A DNA stretch of 64,000 nucleotides. Origin: Aquitalea magnusonii (lineage in GTDB: Bacteria; Pseudomonadota; Gammaproteobacteria; Burkholderiales; Chromobacteriaceae). Position numbers and translations under genes: made by a program. A model generated the notes under the pieces. The model did no database searches and was not told the DNA's origin. It saw nothing but the letters and a program-made list of their open reading frames with translations. Shown here in pieces: positions 35,446-45,625 of the stretch. The stretch covers positions 3,410,001 through 3,474,000 of the forward strand of contig NZ_AP018823.1 in the NCBI RefSeq assembly GCF_002217795.2. Reading direction: 5' to 3'. The first letter of the stretch is position 1, and the number at the start of each line of letters is the position of its first letter.

Positions 35446-36735
35446 TCAGGACACCTCGGCCAGCCGCACATGAACGGTTTCCGGCAGGCGCAAGCCGCCT
35501 GCCAGGGCAAACAGCGCCACCAGCATCAGATAAACAGCCGGGGCCAGATGACTGCCGGACACATCAATCAGCCAGGTCGCCATCAAGGGGGCGGTGCCGC
35601 CAAAGATGGTGTAGGCCAGGTTGTAGCTGATGGCCCCCGCGGTATAGCGGATGCGGGTGGGAAAGCTTTCCGACAGCAAGGGCGCAGTCACCACGCCGGA
35701 CAGCACCGCGGGCAAGGCCTGCAACATGCCGCCCAGCACCGCCAGCCACAGCTGACCGCTTTGCGCCAGCCAGAAGGAAGGAAAGATGGTGAGCACAATC
35801 AGCCCGCACACCGTGGCCATGCTGCGCCGCCGCCCTACCCGGTCGGAATAACGCCCGGCCAGCGGACACAGCAGCGCAGCAAACAGCAGCGACAGCACCG
35901 ACACCAGCAGGGCATTGCCGCGGCTCATGCCCGCCACCTGCTGCAAGTAAGTGCTCAGATAGGTGGTGAAGGTATAAAACGACAGCGCCGTCACCGAGAT
36001 GAAGGCCGACAGCCAGGCAATGGGCCGGCCATGGCTGGTAAAAGCCTGGCGCAGCGGCGCGTGCTCGGTTTGCTGGCGCTGCTCCAGCGCGCGAAAGGCC
36101 GGGGTTTCCGCCAGCCGGTTACGCAGATACCAGCCCACCAGCCCCAGCGGTGCGGCAATCAGGAAAGGCAGGCGCCAGCCCCAGTCGGCCAGCGCTTGCG
36201 GGCTGAGCCACTGGTTGAGGGCAAACACCAGCACCGCCGCACAGGCAAAGGCGGAAAAAGTGGACACCGGCAGAAAACTGCCATAGCGCGCCCGGTGATG
36301 GCTGGGCGCATGTTCCATCACATAGGCGCAGGCCCCGGCATACTCGCCACCGGCGGAAAAACCCTGCACACAGCGCGCCAGCGTCAGCAGCACGGGAGCG
36401 GCCAGACCGATGCTGGCGTAGTCCGGCAACAGGCCGATCAGCGTGGTGGCCCCGGCCATCAGCAAGATGGTGATGGCCAGCGTGCGCTTGCGGCCGATGC
36501 GGTCCCCCAGCATGCCGAACACCACGCCACCGAGCGGGCGGAAGGCAAACGCCACCGCGAATACGGCAAAGGTCTTCAGCAAGCTGATGTCGGCGCTGCT
36601 GCCCGGAAAGAAATGCTGGGCAATCACCGTGGCCAGGAAACCATAGACGGCAAAGTCGAACCATTCGACGAAATTGCCGACCGAGGCGGCCAGAATCACC
36701 TTGAACAACACTTGCTGCTCGGCGCGATCAGCCAT
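35446..36735 (-). CDS. MFS transporter, metabolite:H+ symporter (ProP-like) family
   Basis: 429 residues, 12 predicted membrane helices. Signature after helix 2-3 GMLGDRIGRKRTL, and the central EHAPSHHRARYGSF typical of the MHS family (ProP, citrate and shikimate transporters). Located between soxG and the dipeptidase gene, so a betaine, sarcosine or related solute is a likely substrate, but this is inference. 55 bp after soxG. Confidence 0.88.
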   Translation of the reverse strand: MADRAEQQVLFKVILAASVGNFVEWFDFAVYGFLATVIAQHFFPGSSADISLLKTFAVFAVAFAFRPLGGVVFGMLGDRIGRKRTLAITILLMAGATTLIGLLPDYASIGLAAPVLLTLARCVQGFSAGGEYAGACAYVMEHAPSHHRARYGSFLPVSTFSAFACAAVLVFALNQWLSPQALADWGWRLPFLIAAPLGLVGWYLRNRLAETPAFRALEQRQQTEHAPLRQAFTSHGRPIAWLSAFISVTALSFYTFTTYLSTYLQQVAGMSRGNALLVSVLSLLFAALLCPLAGRYSDRVGRRRSMATVCGLIVLTIFPSFWLAQSGQLWLAVLGGMLQALPAVLSGVVTAPLLSESFPTRIRYTAGAISYNLAYTIFGGTAPLMATWLIDVSGSHLAPAVYLMLVALFALAGGLRLPETVHVRLAEVS

Positions 36736-36790
36736 GTTCTCTCCACACCAGACAAGCCGGCCCTGCCCGCGGGCAGAGACCGGCAGGGTT

Positions 36791-37474
36791 TCAAGCCAGA
36801 ATCAGGCTGGGCCTGGGCGCAGCCAACTGGGCAAACAGCGGGTGATCGCTGCGCGCTTCCAGTTGGCACACGGCAAAGCCGTAGGGCTGCGCGGCGCGGC
36901 GCAGCAAACGCCACACATAGTCGGCAAAGCTGCGGCGGAACAGCACGAACACGCCATCGGTTTCCAGGCGGATGACTTGCACCGTGGCCTTGCCCAGCAC
37001 GGTGCTGACCATATGGCCCAGCGGGATGGATTCGAAGTCATACACCCCCAGATGACGCAGCACGGTGATGTGCTCGGCCCCGCCCAGCCAGGCCAGGGTG
37101 AGGCCGCCACTGGAGTCCACCGTCTGGGCAAACAGCTTTTGCTCAGCAAAGCCGGCATCCAGCTGCGCAGTCCAGTCAGCCAGGCGCTGGCGATGGCTCA
37201 CCAGCAGCCATTCATCCGGCGAAGTCCACATCAGCACGCCTTGCGGGCCCTGGCTGACCGCCCCGGCCTTCAACGGCAGGGCGAGGCCGGTGACTTGCTG
37301 CACCAACTGGGCAAAACCGGCTTCGGCGGTATCCCCACGCAGCACGGCATAGCCCAGATGCGGCAGTTCATTACACCAGATGCGGCCATCGGCACGGCGC
37401 GGTTGCGCCTCGGCATCCAGCTTGAAGTGATGGAGCGGCGACTCCATGAATGGTTGGAAACCTTGCTTAGGCAT
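36791..37474 (-). CDS. soxG: Sarcosine oxidase gamma subunit
   Basis: 227 residues (start MPKQGFQPFMESPLHH) with the gamma-subunit features VLMWTSPDEWLLV and GGAEHITVLRHLGVYDFES. Structural subunit of tetrameric sarcosine oxidase. Start at 37474 overlaps the soxA stop by 8 bp. Confidence 0.9.
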   Translation of the reverse strand: MPKQGFQPFMESPLHHFKLDAEAQPRRADGRIWCNELPHLGYAVLRGDTAEAGFAQLVQQVTGLALPLKAGAVSQGPQGVLMWTSPDEWLLVSHRQRLADWTAQLDAGFAEQKLFAQTVDSSGGLTLAWLGGAEHITVLRHLGVYDFESIPLGHMVSTVLGKATVQVIRLETDGVFVLFRRSFADYVWRLLRRAAQPYGFAVCQLEARSDHPLFAQLAAPRPSLILA

Positions 37475-40400
37475 GTTGACGCACCCCTTCCTTGTCCACG
37501 AACACTGACGACACCACCTGCGCCGGCACACTCTTGCCATGCGCCCAGACGAACACCGTGTCGCCCTCACGCTTGCTGCCATCCTTCAGCACGGCCATGG
37601 CAATGGAGCGGCCAAGGAAGGCACTGTGATAACTGGAGGTGACATGGCCCTGCATGGCAGCCGGCACCGTGTCATCGGTATTGCTGAGAATCTGCGCGCC
37701 TTCGGCCAGCACCACTTTCGGGTCCAGCGGCAGCAGGCCCACCAACTGCTTGCGGCCTTCGCCTGCGGTGTGCGAGCGCAGCAGCGAACGCTTGCCGAGG
37801 AAGCTGAACGGCTTTTTCATGCCCACTGCCCAGCTCATGGCCAGATCGTTCGGGCTCATCGAGCCGTCAGTGTCCTGACCGACGATGATGAAGCCCTTCT
37901 CGGCCCGCAGCACGTGCATGGTTTCGGTGCCGTAGGGGGTGATGTCGAACTCGGCACCCGCCTTCATCACTTCTTCCCACATGTAGCGGCCGTAGTTGGC
38001 ATCCACATTGATTTCGTAGGCCAGCTCACCGGAGAAGCTGATGCGGAACACCCGCGCCGGCAGCCCGGCCACGGTGCCGCTGCGGCCATCCATGAACTTG
38101 AAGGCATCCTTGTCGAAGTCGATGTCCGTACACAGCTTTTGCAGCACCTTGCGGCTGTTCGGCCCCACCACGGCCACGGTGGCCCAGTGGTCGGTGGTGG
38201 TGGTGAAGCGGACTTTCAGCTCCGGCCATTCGGTCTGGTGCCAGCGCTCCAGCCAGCTGTAAACCCGCGCCGCACCGCCGGTGGTGGTGGTCATGTGGAA
38301 GTGGTCGTCTGCCAGGCAGGCAGTCACACCGTCGTCCATCACCATGCCGTTTTCGTCCAGCATCAGGCCGTAGCGGCACTTGCCGGGGTCCAGCTTGCTC
38401 CAGGCATTGCTGTAGATGCGGTTGAGGAATTCACGCGCATCCGGGCCCTTGACGTCGATCTTGCCCAGGGTGGAGGCATCCATCACACCCACGCTGTTAC
38501 GGGTGGCCAGGCATTCGCGGTTTACCGCGGCGTGCAGGTCCTCGCCCGGCTTGGGGAAGTACCAGGGGCGCAGCCACTGGCCCACCACTTCGTACTCGGC
38601 CTTGCGTGCATCATGGCTGGCATGCATGGCGGTGTAGCGGCGTGGGTCGAAGGTTTCGCCCACGTGCGGGCCGGCCAGCGCACCAAAAGTCACCGGGGTG
38701 TAGGACGGCCGGTAAGTAGTGGTGCCCACTTCGGCAATGGGTTTGCCCAGCGCTTCGGCGGCAATGGCAAAGCCGTTGATATTGGACAGCTTGCCCTGAT
38801 CGGTACCGAAACCCAGCGCGGTATAGCGCTTGACGTGTTCGATGGAGCGGTAGTTTTCGCGCACTGCCGTGTGGATGTCGGCGGCGGCCACATCGTTCTG
38901 GTAGTCGACAAAGGCCTTGGCACCGTGGCCTTCCGGCTTGCCGTCCGGCAGGCGGAAGATGGCACGCGGCGCGGCCACTTCTTCGCTGGCGACTGCCGGG
39001 GCCTTGCCGGTGCTGCCACGACCATGGCCCAGCAACAGCGCGGCCACAGCGGCGTGGGTCTGGCTCAGCGCGTCGGACAACTCCCAGCGGCCGGTGATGG
39101 CACCGACGCAGGCAATGTTTTCGCGGCCTTCATCCGGGCAGACAAAGGACAGCTGCTGCTGATTCCACACCGGGCGGCCACCGTTGTGGCAGAACAGGTG
39201 CACGGTGGAAGTCAGGCCGCCGGAGGACAGCACGGTGTCCACGCTCAGGCGCGGGCCGGAGCCAACCACCTGATTGCTGCGGGCATCCAGCTTCACCAGT
39301 TGTGCGCCGCTGACGCTCTTGTCGCCCAGCACCTTGGCAATGCCATGGCCCAGCAGCAATTCGGCACCGGCATTCTTCAGCGCTTGCTGACGCCATGCGG
39401 CAGCCCCGCCCAGACGGGCATCGGCCAGCGTCACCTTGACGCCGGACAGCGCCAGGTCCAGCGCGGCTTCGTAAGCGGCATCGTTCTGGGTTTGCACCAG
39501 CACTTCGCGGCCCACGGCCACGCCGTAGCGGTTGAGGTAGCTGTGACCGGCGGCGGCAGTCATCACGCCGGGCACGTCGTTGTAACCGAACACCAGCGGG
39601 CGTTCGATGGCACCGCTGGCCAGAATCACCTGATGAGCGCGAATCTTGTGCAGACGCTGGCGCGGCAGCGCGGCATTGCGCTCGGTCAGCGGCAGGTGGT
39701 CTTGCAGCAGCTCCACCGCCTGTACCAGGTTGAGGTCGTGCAGGGCAAAGGCAGTCGTGCGTGGCAGCACGGTGACATTGGGCAGGCTGGCCAGTTCGGC
39801 CAGACGCTGGCCCACCCAGTCCATGCCGGACAGGCCGTCGATGCGGCTGCGACGTTCGGTCAGCAGCCAGCCGCCCATTTCAGCCTGCTCGTCCACCAGC
39901 AGGGTTTTCAGCCCGGCACGGCCCGCCAGCGTGGCGGCCCACAGGCCGGCAGCGCCACCACCTACCACCAGCACATCGATATGGTGATGCAGGTGGTCGT
40001 AGCTTTCCGGGTCGGCTTCAACCGGGGCGCGGCCATAACCGGCGGCCTTGCGGATGTATTTTTCGTAAATGGGCCAGGCCTTCACCGGCTCCATGAAGGT
40101 CTTGTAGTAAAAGCCCGGCGGCATGAAGCGGCCAAACTTGCCCAGCAAGCCCTTGAGGTCGAAATCCAGCGAGGGGTAGCCGGTGGTGCTGCCGGCCAGC
40201 AGGCCCTGGTACAGCTCCACTTGCGTGGCCTTGAGGTCGGGCACGGTATGCGCGCCGGTTTCCAGCTGGATCAGCGCATTCGGCTCTTCGGCACCAAAGC
40301 CGACGATGCCGCGCGGACGGCCATACTTGAAGCTGCGGCCGATCAGGCGCACGCCGTTGGCCAGCAAGGCCGAGGCCAGGGTGTCGCCGGAGAAGGCCTT

Positions 40401-40484
40401 GTACTGCACATTGTCGAAGATGAAGCTCAGCGGCTTCTGGCGATTGATTCGCTCGCCGGGGCGATGGATGCGATAGCCGCTCAT
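37467..40484 (-). CDS. soxA: Sarcosine oxidase alpha subunit
   Basis: 1005 residues: an N-terminal ferredoxin-like segment, a pyridine-nucleotide/FAD domain with VLVVGGGAAGLWAATLAG near residue 171, and a C-terminal GcvT-like folate-binding domain (from about residue 600) that transfers the methyl group of sarcosine to tetrahydrofolate. Together with SoxB, D and G it makes glycine, H2O2 and 5,10-methylene-THF or formaldehyde. Start overlaps soxD by 4 bp. Confidence 0.96.
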   Translation of the reverse strand: MSGYRIHRPGERINRQKPLSFIFDNVQYKAFSGDTLASALLANGVRLIGRSFKYGRPRGIVGFGAEEPNALIQLETGAHTVPDLKATQVELYQGLLAGSTTGYPSLDFDLKGLLGKFGRFMPPGFYYKTFMEPVKAWPIYEKYIRKAAGYGRAPVEADPESYDHLHHHIDVLVVGGGAAGLWAATLAGRAGLKTLLVDEQAEMGGWLLTERRSRIDGLSGMDWVGQRLAELASLPNVTVLPRTTAFALHDLNLVQAVELLQDHLPLTERNAALPRQRLHKIRAHQVILASGAIERPLVFGYNDVPGVMTAAAGHSYLNRYGVAVGREVLVQTQNDAAYEAALDLALSGVKVTLADARLGGAAAWRQQALKNAGAELLLGHGIAKVLGDKSVSGAQLVKLDARSNQVVGSGPRLSVDTVLSSGGLTSTVHLFCHNGGRPVWNQQQLSFVCPDEGRENIACVGAITGRWELSDALSQTHAAVAALLLGHGRGSTGKAPAVASEEVAAPRAIFRLPDGKPEGHGAKAFVDYQNDVAAADIHTAVRENYRSIEHVKRYTALGFGTDQGKLSNINGFAIAAEALGKPIAEVGTTTYRPSYTPVTFGALAGPHVGETFDPRRYTAMHASHDARKAEYEVVGQWLRPWYFPKPGEDLHAAVNRECLATRNSVGVMDASTLGKIDVKGPDAREFLNRIYSNAWSKLDPGKCRYGLMLDENGMVMDDGVTACLADDHFHMTTTTGGAARVYSWLERWHQTEWPELKVRFTTTTDHWATVAVVGPNSRKVLQKLCTDIDFDKDAFKFMDGRSGTVAGLPARVFRISFSGELAYEINVDANYGRYMWEEVMKAGAEFDITPYGTETMHVLRAEKGFIIVGQDTDGSMSPNDLAMSWAVGMKKPFSFLGKRSLLRSHTAGEGRKQLVGLLPLDPKVVLAEGAQILSNTDDTVPAAMQGHVTSSYHSAFLGRSIAMAVLKDGSKREGDTVFVWAHGKSVPAQVVSSVFVDKEGVRQHA

Positions 40485-40774
40485 GCTTGTTCCTCCAGAT
40501 ACAGTGCCTTGCCGTCGGCCAGCGTCCAGGAGCCGGCAATTTCATAGCTGACGGTGTGGCGCTTTACCGCAAACACCTTGCGACAGCCGGCCACGTGCTG
40601 CCATTGCTCCCAGTGCCAGCCACGCGGGTTCTTGCGGTGGAACACGTAGTCGCCCCAGGTGGCGTCGTCCACTTCTTCCGGCACCGCCGGGCGGGCGATA
40701 TAGGCTTCACCGGCGTAGCTGAACTCTTCTTCTTCCCTTGCCTCTTGGCAGTACGGGCAGGTAATCACCAACAT
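40481..40774 (-). CDS. soxD: Sarcosine oxidase delta subunit
   Basis: 97 residues, small zinc-binding subunit with CPYCQEAREEEEFSYAGEA, RKNPRGWHWEQWQHVAGC and FAVKRHTVSYEI, all characteristic of SoxD. 10 bp after soxB, overlaps soxA by 4 bp. Confidence 0.94.
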   Translation of the reverse strand: MLVITCPYCQEAREEEEFSYAGEAYIARPAVPEEVDDATWGDYVFHRKNPRGWHWEQWQHVAGCRKVFAVKRHTVSYEIAGSWTLADGKALYLEEQA

Positions 40775-40784
40775 AAGCCTCTCC

Positions 40785-42038
40785 CTAGTGAGCCACGGCG
40801 GCTGCGCCGTGCTCGTCGATCAGATGTCCGGTGGCAAAACGGTCCAGCGAGAACGCGCGGTTCAGCGGGTGCGGATCGTCATGGGCGATGGTGTGGGCAA
40901 ACACATTGCCCGAGCCCGGCGTGGCCTTGAAGCCGCCGGTGCCCCAGCCGCAGTTGAAATACAGGCCCTTGATGCGGGTTTTGCTGATGATGGGGCAGGC
41001 ATCCGGCGAGACATCCACAATGCCGCCCCACTGGCGGTTCATCCGCACGCGGGAGAAGGACGGGAACATCTCGATGATGGCGGCGGCGGTGTGTTCGATC
41101 ACATGCGGGCTGCCGCGCTGGCCATAGCCCAGATAGCTGTCGATACCGGCACCGATCACCAGCTCGCCCTTGTCGGACTGGCTGACATAGCCGTGAACGG
41201 CGTTGGACATCACCACGGTGTCGATACAGGGCTTCATGGATTCGGACACAAAAGCCTGCAAGGGGTGGCTTTCCAGCGGCAGGCGCAGCCCGGCCATCTT
41301 GGCCAGTACCGAAGAATTACCCGCCGCCACACAGCCCACGCGGTCGGCCATGATGTCGCCACGGCTGGTATTCACGCCCTTGATGCGCCCGCCTTCGATG
41401 ATCAGGCCGGTGACTTCGCACTGCTCGATGATGTCCACGCCCAGTTCGGACGCGCCACGGGCAAAGCCCCAGGCCACCGCATCGTGCCGCGCCACGCCGC
41501 CACGCGGCTGGAAGCTGGCACCCATGATGGGGTAGCGGGTGCGGTTGCTGATGTCGATCAGCGGCACCATGTCCTTGATTTCCTGCGGGGTCATCACCAC
41601 CGCGTCCACGCCGTTGAGCAGGTTGGCATTGGCGCGGCGTTCGATGTCGCGCATGTCCTGCAGGGTGTGGCCCACGTTCATCACGCCGCGCTGGCTGAAC
41701 ATCACGTTGAAGTTGAGGTCCTGCGACAGGCCTTCCCACAATTTCAGGCCGTGTTCGTACAAGTGCGCCGCTTCATCCCACAGATAATTGGAACGGATGA
41801 TGGTGGTGTTGCGTGCGGTATTGCCGCCGCCCAGATAGCCCTTCTCCAGCACGGCCACATTCTTGATGCCATGCTCCTTGGCCAGGTAGTAAGCCGTGGC
41901 CAGGCCGTGGCCGCCACCGCCGACGATGATGACGTCGTAGTTTTTCTTCGGCTGCGGGCTCTTCCAGGCCGGCTGCCAGCTTTCATGATGCTTGAGCCCG
42001 TTCTTGATCAGGCTCCACAGGGAGTATCGGTTTGCCAT
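40785..42038 (-). CDS. soxB: Sarcosine oxidase beta subunit
   Basis: 417 residues, DAO-type FAD oxidoreductase ([19 protein letters not shown] near residue 38; [15 protein letters not shown] near 380) that carries the sarcosine dehydrogenation site. Start at 42038 ([14 protein letters not shown]) with GGAG upstream; the frame stays open 33 codons further without conservation. First gene of soxBDAG, divergent from purU. No glyA gene precedes it, unlike in Pseudomonas. Confidence 0.94.
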   Translation of the reverse strand: MANRYSLWSLIKNGLKHHESWQPAWKSPQPKKNYDVIIVGGGGHGLATAYYLAKEHGIKNVAVLEKGYLGGGNTARNTTIIRSNYLWDEAAHLYEHGLKLWEGLSQDLNFNVMFSQRGVMNVGHTLQDMRDIERRANANLLNGVDAVVMTPQEIKDMVPLIDISNRTRYPIMGASFQPRGGVARHDAVAWGFARGASELGVDIIEQCEVTGLIIEGGRIKGVNTSRGDIMADRVGCVAAGNSSVLAKMAGLRLPLESHPLQAFVSESMKPCIDTVVMSNAVHGYVSQSDKGELVIGAGIDSYLGYGQRGSPHVIEHTAAAIIEMFPSFSRVRMNRQWGGIVDVSPDACPIISKTRIKGLYFNCGWGTGGFKATPGSGNVFAHTIAHDDPHPLNRAFSLDRFATGHLIDEHGAAAVAH

Positions 42039-42149
42039 CTGCGGCTCCAGCGGGGTGGATGTATTCGGACAAGGCCCATTCTCCAGACCTGAGCCCCAAG
42101 CCGTTTGGCTGAAAAGGACAAGCACTTGCCCAGACACGACACTGCGTCA

Positions 42150-42165
42150 CATGTCCGAAATGGAC
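42150..42165 (+). promoter_or_regulatory. Candidate GbdR-type operator (soxB/purU)
   Basis: CATGTCCG-AAATG-GAC, followed by a second GCGGACGC 8 bp on. About 112 bp before soxB and 105 bp before purU, in the 231-bp divergent promoter region. Confidence 0.55.
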
Positions 42166-42269
42166 GCAAAGCGGACGCATTGAAGCCAGCCCGCACGGCA
42201 GCCAGGCCTTAGGGTTAGCGCACACAGGACAGGCAGCACGCCTGCCACACGACAAGGAAAGACCCGCTC

Positions 42270-43136
42270 ATGAAAGCCACTGCACCGTCCTACATCCTCA
42301 GCTTCACCTGCCACAGTGCCTCCGGTCAGGTGGCCCGTTTCTCCGCCCTGCTGGAATCCCAGGGCTGTTATATCGACGAACTGGCCGTGTTTGACGATGC
42401 CGTCAGCCAGCGCTTTTTCGTGCGTTGCGTATTCCACCCGCAAACCGAGGTGTTCGACCCGGCGCGGCTGAACCAGGGCATGCGCGACATGGGCAGCCAC
42501 TACCAGGACCTGCGCTGGCAATTGCAGGACCGGCGCGAACAGGCGCGGGTGATGATCATGGTGTCCAAGCTGGACCACTGTCTGAATGACTTGCTGTACC
42601 GGCAGAAAATGGGCGATCTGGACATGACCGTCACCGCCGTGGTGTCCAACCACCGCGACCTGGCCCCGATTGCCGAAGCCTATGGCCTGCCCTTCCACCA
42701 CCTGCCGCTGGACCCGGCCAACAAGGCCGAGCAGGAATCCGCCCTGCTGGCGCTGATCGAGGAAACCGGCTCGGAACTGGTGATTCTGGCGCGCTACATG
42801 CAGGTGCTCACCAGCGCCACCTGTGCCCGCCTGTCCGGCCGCGCCATCAACATCCACCACTCCTTCCTGCCCGGCTTCAAGGGTGCCCGCCCCTATCTGC
42901 AAGCGCATGAGCGCGGGGTAAAGCTGATTGGCGCCACTGCCCACTACATTACCGACGATCTGGACGAAGGCCCCATCATCGAACAGGTGGTGGACCGGGT
43001 AGACCACGCCTACACCCCGGAAGACCTGCAAGCCACCGGCCGCGACATGGAATGCCAGGCGCTGGCCCGCGCGGTGCGCTACCACCTGGAGCGCCGGGTG
43101 TTCCTCAATGACAACCGCACGGTGGTGCTGCGCTAG
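42270..43136 (+). CDS. purU: Formyltetrahydrofolate deformylase
   Basis: 288 residues. N-terminal ACT domain (about 9-85) and C-terminal formyltransferase-fold domain with INIHHSFLPGFKGARPY and HYITDDLDEGPIIEQ (catalytic Asn/His/Asp region). Hydrolyses 10-formyl-THF to formate and THF, recycling the folate charged by SoxA; the formate then goes to FdsGBAD. Divergent from soxB; good AAGGAAAG upstream. Confidence 0.93.
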   Translation: MKATAPSYILSFTCHSASGQVARFSALLESQGCYIDELAVFDDAVSQRFFVRCVFHPQTEVFDPARLNQGMRDMGSHYQDLRWQLQDRREQARVMIMVSKLDHCLNDLLYRQKMGDLDMTVTAVVSNHRDLAPIAEAYGLPFHHLPLDPANKAEQESALLALIEETGSELVILARYMQVLTSATCARLSGRAINIHHSFLPGFKGARPYLQAHERGVKLIGATAHYITDDLDEGPIIEQVVDRVDHAYTPEDLQATGRDMECQALARAVRYHLERRVFLNDNRTVVLR

Positions 43137-43364
43137 TCATATCTTCCACGGGTATAGGCAGGCAAGGTCCTCCACCCTGCTTGCCAATATCTGGCAGCCA
43201 GGCCACACAGCAGCCCTGGTGCATAGTCCGCTACTCTGGCGTCCACGCGACATTCACTTTGAGTAAGATGGGAAGCTCCGTGCCTGATGGCTGACAAGCA
43301 ATCAAAGCTGTTTGCCGCATGGGCAAGGAAACATGACCAGACGCCATGCATGCAGGAGCACACC

Positions 43365-43796
43365 ATGCACAAAGTGAGCGGAGCCTGCCATTGCGGCAAC
43401 ATCCACCTCCAGCTTGAATTAAGCCAGCCACTGGCCGACTACAGTCCCCAGGCTTGTGATTGCGACTTCTGCCGCAAGCACGGGGCGTCCTACCTGTCCG
43501 ACCCGCATGGCAGTTTGCAAATAACGGTGAGCGATGCGGGCGGCTTGGGCAAATACCGGCACGGCAGCCAGACGGCCGACTTCCTGTTCTGCACCCGTTG
43601 CGGCGTGCTGATTGGCGTGTTGTATCAGGATGGCAGCCGCCTGTATGGCACGGTGAATTGCGCGGCCCTGCATGAGGCCGCAGCGCTTGGCACGCCGGTA
43701 TCGGTGTCGCCCAGGTTATTGGCGAGCGGCGAGAAAACAGCCCGCTGGAGCGCGCTGTGGTTTCCGGATGTGCATATCACCACCCAGTCATTCTGA
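43365..43796 (+). CDS. GFA/CENP-V-fold zinc protein
   Basis: 143 residues of the GFA (DUF636) family: GACHCGNIHLQL, ACDCDFCRKHGA and FCTRCGVLIG give the usual zinc cysteines. Related to the formaldehyde-glutathione enzyme Gfa, but most members are not formaldehyde enzymes. Location next to purU and formaldehyde-producing pathway is suggestive only. Start at 43365 has GGAG 7 bp upstream; an ATG at 43287 would add 26 residues. Confidence 0.8.
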   Translation: MHKVSGACHCGNIHLQLELSQPLADYSPQACDCDFCRKHGASYLSDPHGSLQITVSDAGGLGKYRHGSQTADFLFCTRCGVLIGVLYQDGSRLYGTVNCAALHEAAALGTPVSVSPRLLASGEKTARWSALWFPDVHITTQSF

Positions 43797-43831
43797 AACC
43801 TGACACCGGCTTGCCAGGCAATAGCCGGGGC

Positions 43832-44000
43832 GAGGTAAGCAAGCGCCGGTTCTGCTTGAGCGATTTGACCTTGGCAAATCGCGTGTTCAGGCGCGCCTCG
43901 CACCGGGCAGGACCTGTTGGGCAGCCGCAGGCCATACTTGCCTCAGGACCTAAGGGGGGCGGAAGCGGGAACACAAAACATCATCCGCGCTGGGCATGCA
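43832..44000 (-). repeat. Degenerate repeat A (inverted)
   Basis: Weak but clear relic: GCGATTTG...CAAATCGC core stem, GGCGCGCCT, GGCAGCCGCAGGCCAT. The right parts are decayed. First copy of the right-hand block, in inverted orientation relative to the left block. Confidence 0.6.
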
Positions 44001-44049
44001 AACCGGCTTTCCTGCCCTGCTAGCCAAGAGATGACGGCTAGCACAACAC

Positions 44050-44370
44050 TCACATGGCAAACACTTCCTGCAAGGTTTCCAGTGTTGCCTCCAGCGTTTC
44101 GTCCTCCACCTCACCCAGTTTCTTGACCAGCCGTGTCTTGTCCAGCACCCGGATCTGATCCAGCAGAATCAAACCTTGTTTACCCTGAAAGGTAAGCGGT
44201 ATCCGGTATGGTGCTGGTTTGCTGCCGGTAGCCATGGGGGTAACGATGACAGTGCGCAGATAGTCATGCATCTCCGCAGGTGACACCACTACGCAGGGGC
44301 GGGTTTTTCGTATTTCGCTACCCACGGTCGGGTCAAGATTGATCAGCCAGACTTCACCGCGCCTCACCAT
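44050..44370 (-). CDS. mazF: MazF/PemK-family toxin
   Basis: 106 residues: RRGEVWLINLDPTVGSEI and KTRPCVVVSP are the conserved beta-strand region with the catalytic Arg/Thr-Pro turn; LLDQIRVLDKTRL follows. Sequence-specific endoribonuclease. Overlaps the antitoxin gene by 7 bp. Confidence 0.9.
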   Translation of the reverse strand: MVRRGEVWLINLDPTVGSEIRKTRPCVVVSPAEMHDYLRTVIVTPMATGSKPAPYRIPLTFQGKQGLILLDQIRVLDKTRLVKKLGEVEDETLEATLETLQEVFAM

Positions 44371-44612
44371 GTCAGCGCCTCATCACCCTCATTGCCAAAT
44401 TCCGGGCAAACCAGCCCATCGTCTCCGGCCTCTGCCAATGCCTGACTGGCTGCAGCCCAGCCTGCCCGGACTTGTTCTTTGGGTTTGGCAAGCATGATCC
44501 CTTCTGGCGTTACCGTCATTTCGACTTCGCCGTCAAAGCCGAACTGGGTAATCAGCGCCTTGGGGATGATGATTCCCTGGGAGTTGCCCATTTTCCTTAG
44601 CATGGCTTTCAT
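44364..44612 (-). CDS. mazE: MazE-family (AbrB-fold) antitoxin
   Basis: 82 residues: MRKMGNSQGIIIPK-like AbrB swapped-hairpin N-terminus (LRKMGNSQGIIIPKAL), then an acidic C-terminal tail expected to bind MazF. Start ATG at 44612 with GGAG 6 bp upstream, preferred over the adjacent GTG at 44615. The TA pair sits between degraded A and fresh D/A repeats. Confidence 0.9.
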   Translation of the reverse strand: MKAMLRKMGNSQGIIIPKALITQFGFDGEVEMTVTPEGIMLAKPKEQVRAGWAAASQALAEAGDDGLVCPEFGNEGDEALTW

Positions 44613-44801
44613 CACTTACTCCGTGTGTGTGCAGGCAGATCATCCGCCAATGTTATAACTTTGTTATTACAGCAGCAAATACTGCGTGGCAATGTGATAT
44701 GACACCCCACCGACATGCGTCATCAGCACAGATGCAAGTGCTTCAGAGAAGAAAAAGGCCGTGCTGTTTTCGGGAAATTTCTTTGGCAATAGTCGGAACT
44801 G

Positions 44802-44921
44802 CGGCGGAACGCCCCGGTAAGGCTGGGGCTTCCGCCCTACGCGACGACCCGGTAGGGTGGATGCCCCGCAGGGGCGATCCACCGTGAAACGCTCCCGAAT
44901 AAATCCATTTTCTCAGCAGGA
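44802..44921 (-). repeat. Repeat D, copy 3 (inverted)
   Basis: GGCGGAACGCCCCGG...CCGCCCTACG and GATGCCCCGCAGGGGCGATC hairpins, then the GCTCCCGAATAAATCCATTT tail. The inverted tail matches 9950-9966. Confidence 0.7.
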
Positions 44922-44948
44922 AAACCACCGCACCAACTCGCCCACGGG

Positions 44949-45327
44949 CCCCGTCAAGCATGCCGACGGGTGGCGCTGCTGCGGTTTTAAGCGGCTGGCT
45001 GTTTGAGCGATTGGACCTTAGCCAATCGCGAGTTTCAGCCGTGCCGCAGCAGTGTCAGGCCCCGGAGGGACGCCGCAGGCCATGCTTGCCGGGGTGGCCT
45101 TGGAGGTGAAGGAGGGCTTGGCCAGACAAGCCCTCTTTCCCGTCTGCCGCGCGGAAGCGGCAATGCAAAACATCATCCGCGCAGCGGATTTCTGCAGTCC
45201 GAACAATTGGTTTTTTGTTGTGTGCTGGGATGGTCCGCATGACGGCGGAACGCCCCGGTAAGACCGGGGCTTCTGCCCTACGCGCCGACCCCGTAGGGTG
45301 GATGCCCCGCAGGGGCGATCCGCCGAA
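44949..45327 (-). repeat. Repeat A copy 7 (inverted) joined to repeat D copy 4
   Basis: A (44949-45190) with copy-2 type core stems and a full set of hairpins, then D (45195-45327) including CAATTGGTTTTTTG. The A-D junction is the inverted counterpart of 9185-9520. 45328-45433 shows no gene. Confidence 0.82.
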
Positions 45328-45433
45328 ATGAGGAGAAACGAAATACATTGCTTATGCGCAAATACACTGATTTTATTTAATTGGAAAATCATGCAAAAAA
45401 TATGGCAGTGGCTATTGGTAGACAAAAAGCGCA

Positions 45434-45601
45434 GTGCGAGGCCGGATATTTGAAAGTAAAAAATTCCCAGATTTCAATCTTTACATAAAGTACCCGGAAA
45501 GCTTTAATTATGTGAAATTGTCGAACAAGCCAGGCCCTTGGGGGCTTGAATATGCTGGGTATGTGAAAGATGGTCAGGTTGCTTTGAATTGCAGTAACTG
45601 A
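45434..45601 (+). pseudogene. Short gene fragment of unknown origin
   Basis: An AT-rich frame, GTG 45434 to TGA 45601, about 55 residues (KFPDFNLYIKYPESFNYVKL ... DGQVALNCSN). It is cut off on its 5' side by a TAG at 45419-45421, next to repeat D. It looks like the 3' end of a gene of the same foreign-looking segment as the two genes that follow. No family recognised. Confidence 0.35.
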
Positions 45602-45625
45602 AAATGTCTTTTGGGGAAGTGTGTA

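Noticed and set aside
37539..40547. A 1002-codon open frame on the plus strand
   Set aside because: Antisense to soxA; no domains, shadow composition.
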